A stretch of 64,000 bases of DNA, taken from NCBI GenBank assembly GCA_013423325.1, contig BLJB01000004.1, forward strand, positions 62,001-126,000. The letters are read 5' to 3'. The translations under genes were made by a program, and so were the position numbers. Below, one piece after another: positions 60,754-64,000 of this stretch. The stretch comes from Usnea hakonensis (taxonomy: Eukaryota; Ascomycota; Lecanoromycetes; Lecanorales; Parmeliaceae). The notes under the pieces were generated by a model. It did no database searches and was not told the DNA's origin. It worked only from the letters and a program-made list of their open reading frames with translations. Numbering within the stretch: position 1 is the first letter of the stretch; each line of letters starts with the position of its first letter.

Positions 60754-61460
60754 ATGTCAACAGGATATCAACAAGCACAGGGCATAAACACTGATATGTA
60801 TGGAGTTGACTCTTCCAATCGAGACAAGGCTCAACACAAGCAAAAGTACACGGTAAGGGCTTCGGTGCTAGGAAAGAGAAAGAGAGAAACTTTGGAAGAC
60901 GGCGAGGCGGAATTTTTTGACCCTAAGAAAATCCGCATGTACGCGGTGCAGCAGAATGCTCAGCCTGAACAACTAGAGAACAGCACACAGATGGATGATA
61001 TTGCAGAAGAACAAGGAGCCCATGAAATGGACGTTGGCGGAATCGAGAAGAAAAACGAGTCGGTACCAAAGCTGTAAGATTCCCTTCGTGGCCAAGAAAA
61101 GGCATGGGCTGATCTCTTCAGTATGAAAGCAACACAAAAGATGTTACTGTAAGGGCCCGAGGAGGTCAAAACGGGATTGACTGGGTGCCTACGGGATTTG
61201 CCTGCGTTACGGATCCCAGAAATCACGTACCGGAATTCCAAACCGAGATTCAGGCGCTCTGGAATGCTCTGCAAACAACGAGAGATCATTTCCAGGAGAT
61301 TATAGGATTCGAACCAGAATTGTCGTGGGGAGCGAACCACATCTCCGAATACTGCAACATCCAAGAACAGTTGGGTAGTGATGGAATTGCACTCTGCGGT
61401 CTCAATGGGGTTGGAACAGTCTTCGACTGGGAGACGAGCCAGGTGGAGCAGGATCCCTGA
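60754..61460 (+). CDS. Hypothetical protein, unrecognised
   Basis: Proposed exons are 60754-61062 and 61122-61460, giving 215 aa. The 59-bp intron uses a weak donor (GTACCA) and a GCTGAT branch, joining KKNES to YESNTKDVTVRARGG in frame. A stronger-looking donor 11 bases downstream (GTAAGA) would give a truncated protein. The N-terminal half is charged with a nuclear-signal-like GKRKRETLED. The C-terminal half (IDWVPTGFACVTDP, FQTEIQALWNALQTTRDHFQ, FDWETSQVEQDP) looks like a folded domain I do not recognise. It lacks the Myb-like pattern of its neighbours. Confidence 0.5.
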
Positions 61461-64000
61461 GTGGGAAGGAAATGACCTCTTTAGAAAATCTTCTGCTTAC
61501 TGTGTCGACTCGATCAGCAATCTACAGCTCTGTCAAATGAAGCTTGATCTCACCCCAACGTTGCCAATAGGATATCCTTCGCAGACATAGGTGCTCTTCG
61601 AATTCTTCGGCTGGTTCTACTTTGATATGGTGGTCGGAGGTCGTACTATTTTGCAGGCATCATGGATAATGAGCGACCACAGCAAGCCCCAGCTTGAAAA
61701 CATAGATTTGGACACACAAGAATGAAGGAATACTGCTGTCAGAAGTCGTTACTGGATAAGGAAATTTGGCTGCGGGAACGCTAGAATGGCGTGCTACATT
61801 TTACTGAGCTGTCCGCAGGTTCACTCATACCTCCAATCTGCTCTACAGCTACTTCTTCTAGACCTTCTTCTAGACCTTCTTCTAGACGATGTCTTAAGCC
61901 TCTAACTATGGCTATCAGAGCCCACTGTAACGTACACAAGTCAAATTTTATGTCTCCCAAAGATAACACCAGCCCCAAGATCGATATCCTCAAATCCCAG
62001 TACTAGCCATTCACATTGCTGAAGCTTCCCCCGTTCCAGGGAGCCTATCATGTGGGATACTACGCCCTTCATTGCTATTGTAACTTGTCTTATTTATTCG
62101 ATTAGTAACGACAAAGTCTGAATTTACGTTACTTTACAATGTGTACTACAAGGTCTTTGCAACAAATCCGCAGAAAAAATTGCTAGCCCTCCCCGTTTCT
62201 ATCAAGGAGAAAATATTCGCTACGTTCCTTCATAATTATTTGCTCCAATATTCAAAAAGCAAAAACCGGTCGGAGACCTGTTTAATCCTCTTCAAGATGA
62301 TCGGTGTTCCACAAGATACCACACCTTTGAATTTGTGAGACGGCGTACGATGTACCTGGTGTGTTTCACTAGCTACAAGCTTGGCCGCGCAGAGCTCTAT
62401 AGCAGATTATGTTATTGGTGAATTTCAAGAAGCATGGGATCTATCATAATAAGTATGCAAAGATTAATTGGGTCTCTTCAGAGTACATCGAACCTTGATT
62501 GTACAAAGCAGCTTCTAGAAACCACGGCTGTGTTTGGTATCGTAGATGCACATTCCTAAGGCAAAGTGGCAGTGTTCGAAGCCCATGGACGAGAGAAAGG
62601 CCATAATCACGTTGAGCATTCATCACCTGTGGATAGCACCCATGAGATTCTCAGCCTACACTTTAGGCAAGTGCTGTTGCGAGTGGCAGCTTACATGTTG
62701 ATTTGAGCTCATGAGAAGTCCGGCCAATACCCATAAATCTACCTCATAGAGGTTGAATAACCATTGAGACATAGTCCTCGGGGCCAGTCATACACGTTCT
62801 TACACAGCTCGCGCAGGAGATGAAAACATCTTCCATCATGAATCAAAACTAGGGTTTATTGTACATTGGGTAAAATGAATGTGGTGGTTCACATCCGCCT
62901 TCACTTTAGTTAAAAGTTTTCGATACGAGTACAGTGGCTCAGAAACATGGCTATGTTACATAGACTCGTTTGTCATCACCACACGCCCCAATCATTTGCG
63001 TATTTTCCTTGACTTCCTTTACTGGTGTTCAATAAGTCATTCAAACATCGATAGCGTCTCTTCTCGAGTACTTATGTTTCCACCTTACACGATCAAATCT
63101 TGAGAACGTCGCCTACTGGTTCTCTGCAGTGTCAGCTTACGCTCAACGCAAACAATCATTGCCCACCTAGAGTATCTTTGGCTTGTAATACTACGGATTG
63201 AATCCGCTCACTGACGCGAAGACGCCTGCAGCAAAGGGTCAATTCCTTAATATCAGCGTTACCCGTCACCATTCCCAGATTGCTCTGACCTATTGTCTTC
63301 AAGACTTAGCGGCAATTTACAGCGTTACGCCATTTAATCATCCGCAGTGCTCGATCAAAGATGTGAATCAATCAACGCGTTATCCATCATACCCCTAGCC
63401 AATCGGAGAAAATTCTAGCCACAAATGCAATCGTTGCGGACTCGGACTGTGATCCTTGCTAGGATGTACATATTTTGAAAACGGGTGGGTCTACCGGGTA
63501 ATTGAGCAGCTAGCTCAGGCGCCTAAAGACCGATTTCAAGAGCGGAATGGAGCGTATAATGAGCTGCACATGTATATCCAAAGTGACGCCGATATCCAGA
63601 GCTCACCGTCCCTGCCCTTGAGCTGATTGAAACACCAGCCAGGTAAGCTGCAAACAATTCGAAGTACATGTATAGCTTGCGGCTGCCACGGGTCCAGATT
63701 AAAAATTCGTATGAGCAATCAGCACTGCAAATCAAACTCTGGGTTAATGAATGTGAAGATCAAGTACAGAAAGAAAGTACTATGGCTTCAACGCTCGAAC
63801 ATCAGCACCAATCCACTTCAATAAAGAGCCAAAAGCTAACTTGAATCCACCGAAGATCTCCTTTCCCACCCGACAGAAGTGCACACACAAATTCTCCTAG
63901 ATAATTCCTCGAAATACCATTCGGGCTTGCGACATTGTTTTGGCCCAAGGCCTCCGATACAAGTACCCCATTCAAACATCGCTGATCCAAACTTGACCAG
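61461..64000. other. No supported gene
   Basis: About 2.5 kb at the right edge show only short, unconvincing open frames on both strands. A small 12-bp tandem repeat occurs at 61850-61886. Genes beginning outside the window cannot be excluded. Confidence 0.5.
61850..61886. repeat. 12-bp tandem repeat (ACCTTCTTCTAG) x3
   Basis: Three near-perfect tandem copies carry XbaI-like TCTAGA junctions. The repeat is very short and probably a slippage product. Confidence 0.8.

Overview
The window reads as nuclear DNA of a filamentous ascomycete (Pezizomycotina). Most genes carry short introns of about 46-130 bp (a few reach 180-300 bp) with GT-AG ends and CTAAC/CTGAC-type branch sites, genes are densely packed, and the conserved proteins (Snt1, Trm6, Pin4, Ufd1, Lin1, Rvb2, H2A.Z) look fungal. 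The array of small Myb/SANT-like proteins at the right-hand end would fit Leotiomycetes or a relative, but that placement is inference. There is no prokaryotic organisation, and I saw no rRNA or convincing tRNA gene.

Layout. 1-5.5 kb: the 3' part of a SNT1-type SANT corepressor with a glutamine-rich tail. 5.5-10 kb: a gene-poor stretch holding one small GFA-family protein, an assembly gap (NN) inside a homopolymer run, and two ~280-bp inverted-repeat transposable elements joined tail to tail. 10-13.5 kb: a large coiled-coil protein. 14.5-19 kb: a 1442-aa chromodomain plus Myb/SANT protein. 19.7-24 kb (minus): a 1413-aa protein with MATH, degenerate USP, MORN and RING regions. 25.4-28.2 kb (minus): a MINDY deubiquitinase with a C-terminal CAAX-like tetrapeptide, divergent from TRM6/GCD10 (28.7-30.5 kb). 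32.9-34.8 kb: a PIN4-like RRM/R3H protein. 37-38.4 kb (minus): UFD1, divergent from LIN1 (38.6-40.1 kb). 40.2-41.7 kb (minus): RVB2, divergent from the H2A.Z gene (42.5-43.2 kb). 43.2-49.7 kb: gene-poor, with one protein-kinase gene and a 9-bp minisatellite. 49.7-60.4 kb: six small intron-containing genes encoding one-domain Myb/SANT-like nuclear proteins. 60.8-61.5 kb: one unrecognised gene. From 61.5 kb to the end nothing convincing is seen.

How the genes relate. Chromatin is a theme: Snt1 (Set3-type complex), a putative methyl-lysine reader, Rvb2 (INO80/SWR1) and its functional partner H2A.Z, and the Myb/SANT array. Ubiquitin biology is a second theme: the MATH/USP-like/RING protein, MINDY and Ufd1. 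Only RVB2-H2A.Z (shared divergent promoter region, same SWR1 pathway) looks like a meaningful functional pairing; the rest may be coincidence. The most interesting region is 49.7-60.4 kb. Its six short proteins align over one ~50-residue helical domain, most share intron phases, and every one carries at least one psi-K-x-E (SUMO-consensus) motif in its low-complexity tail.

All exon joins were worked out by eye from reading frames and splice consensus. Family assignments come from motif recognition without database searches.
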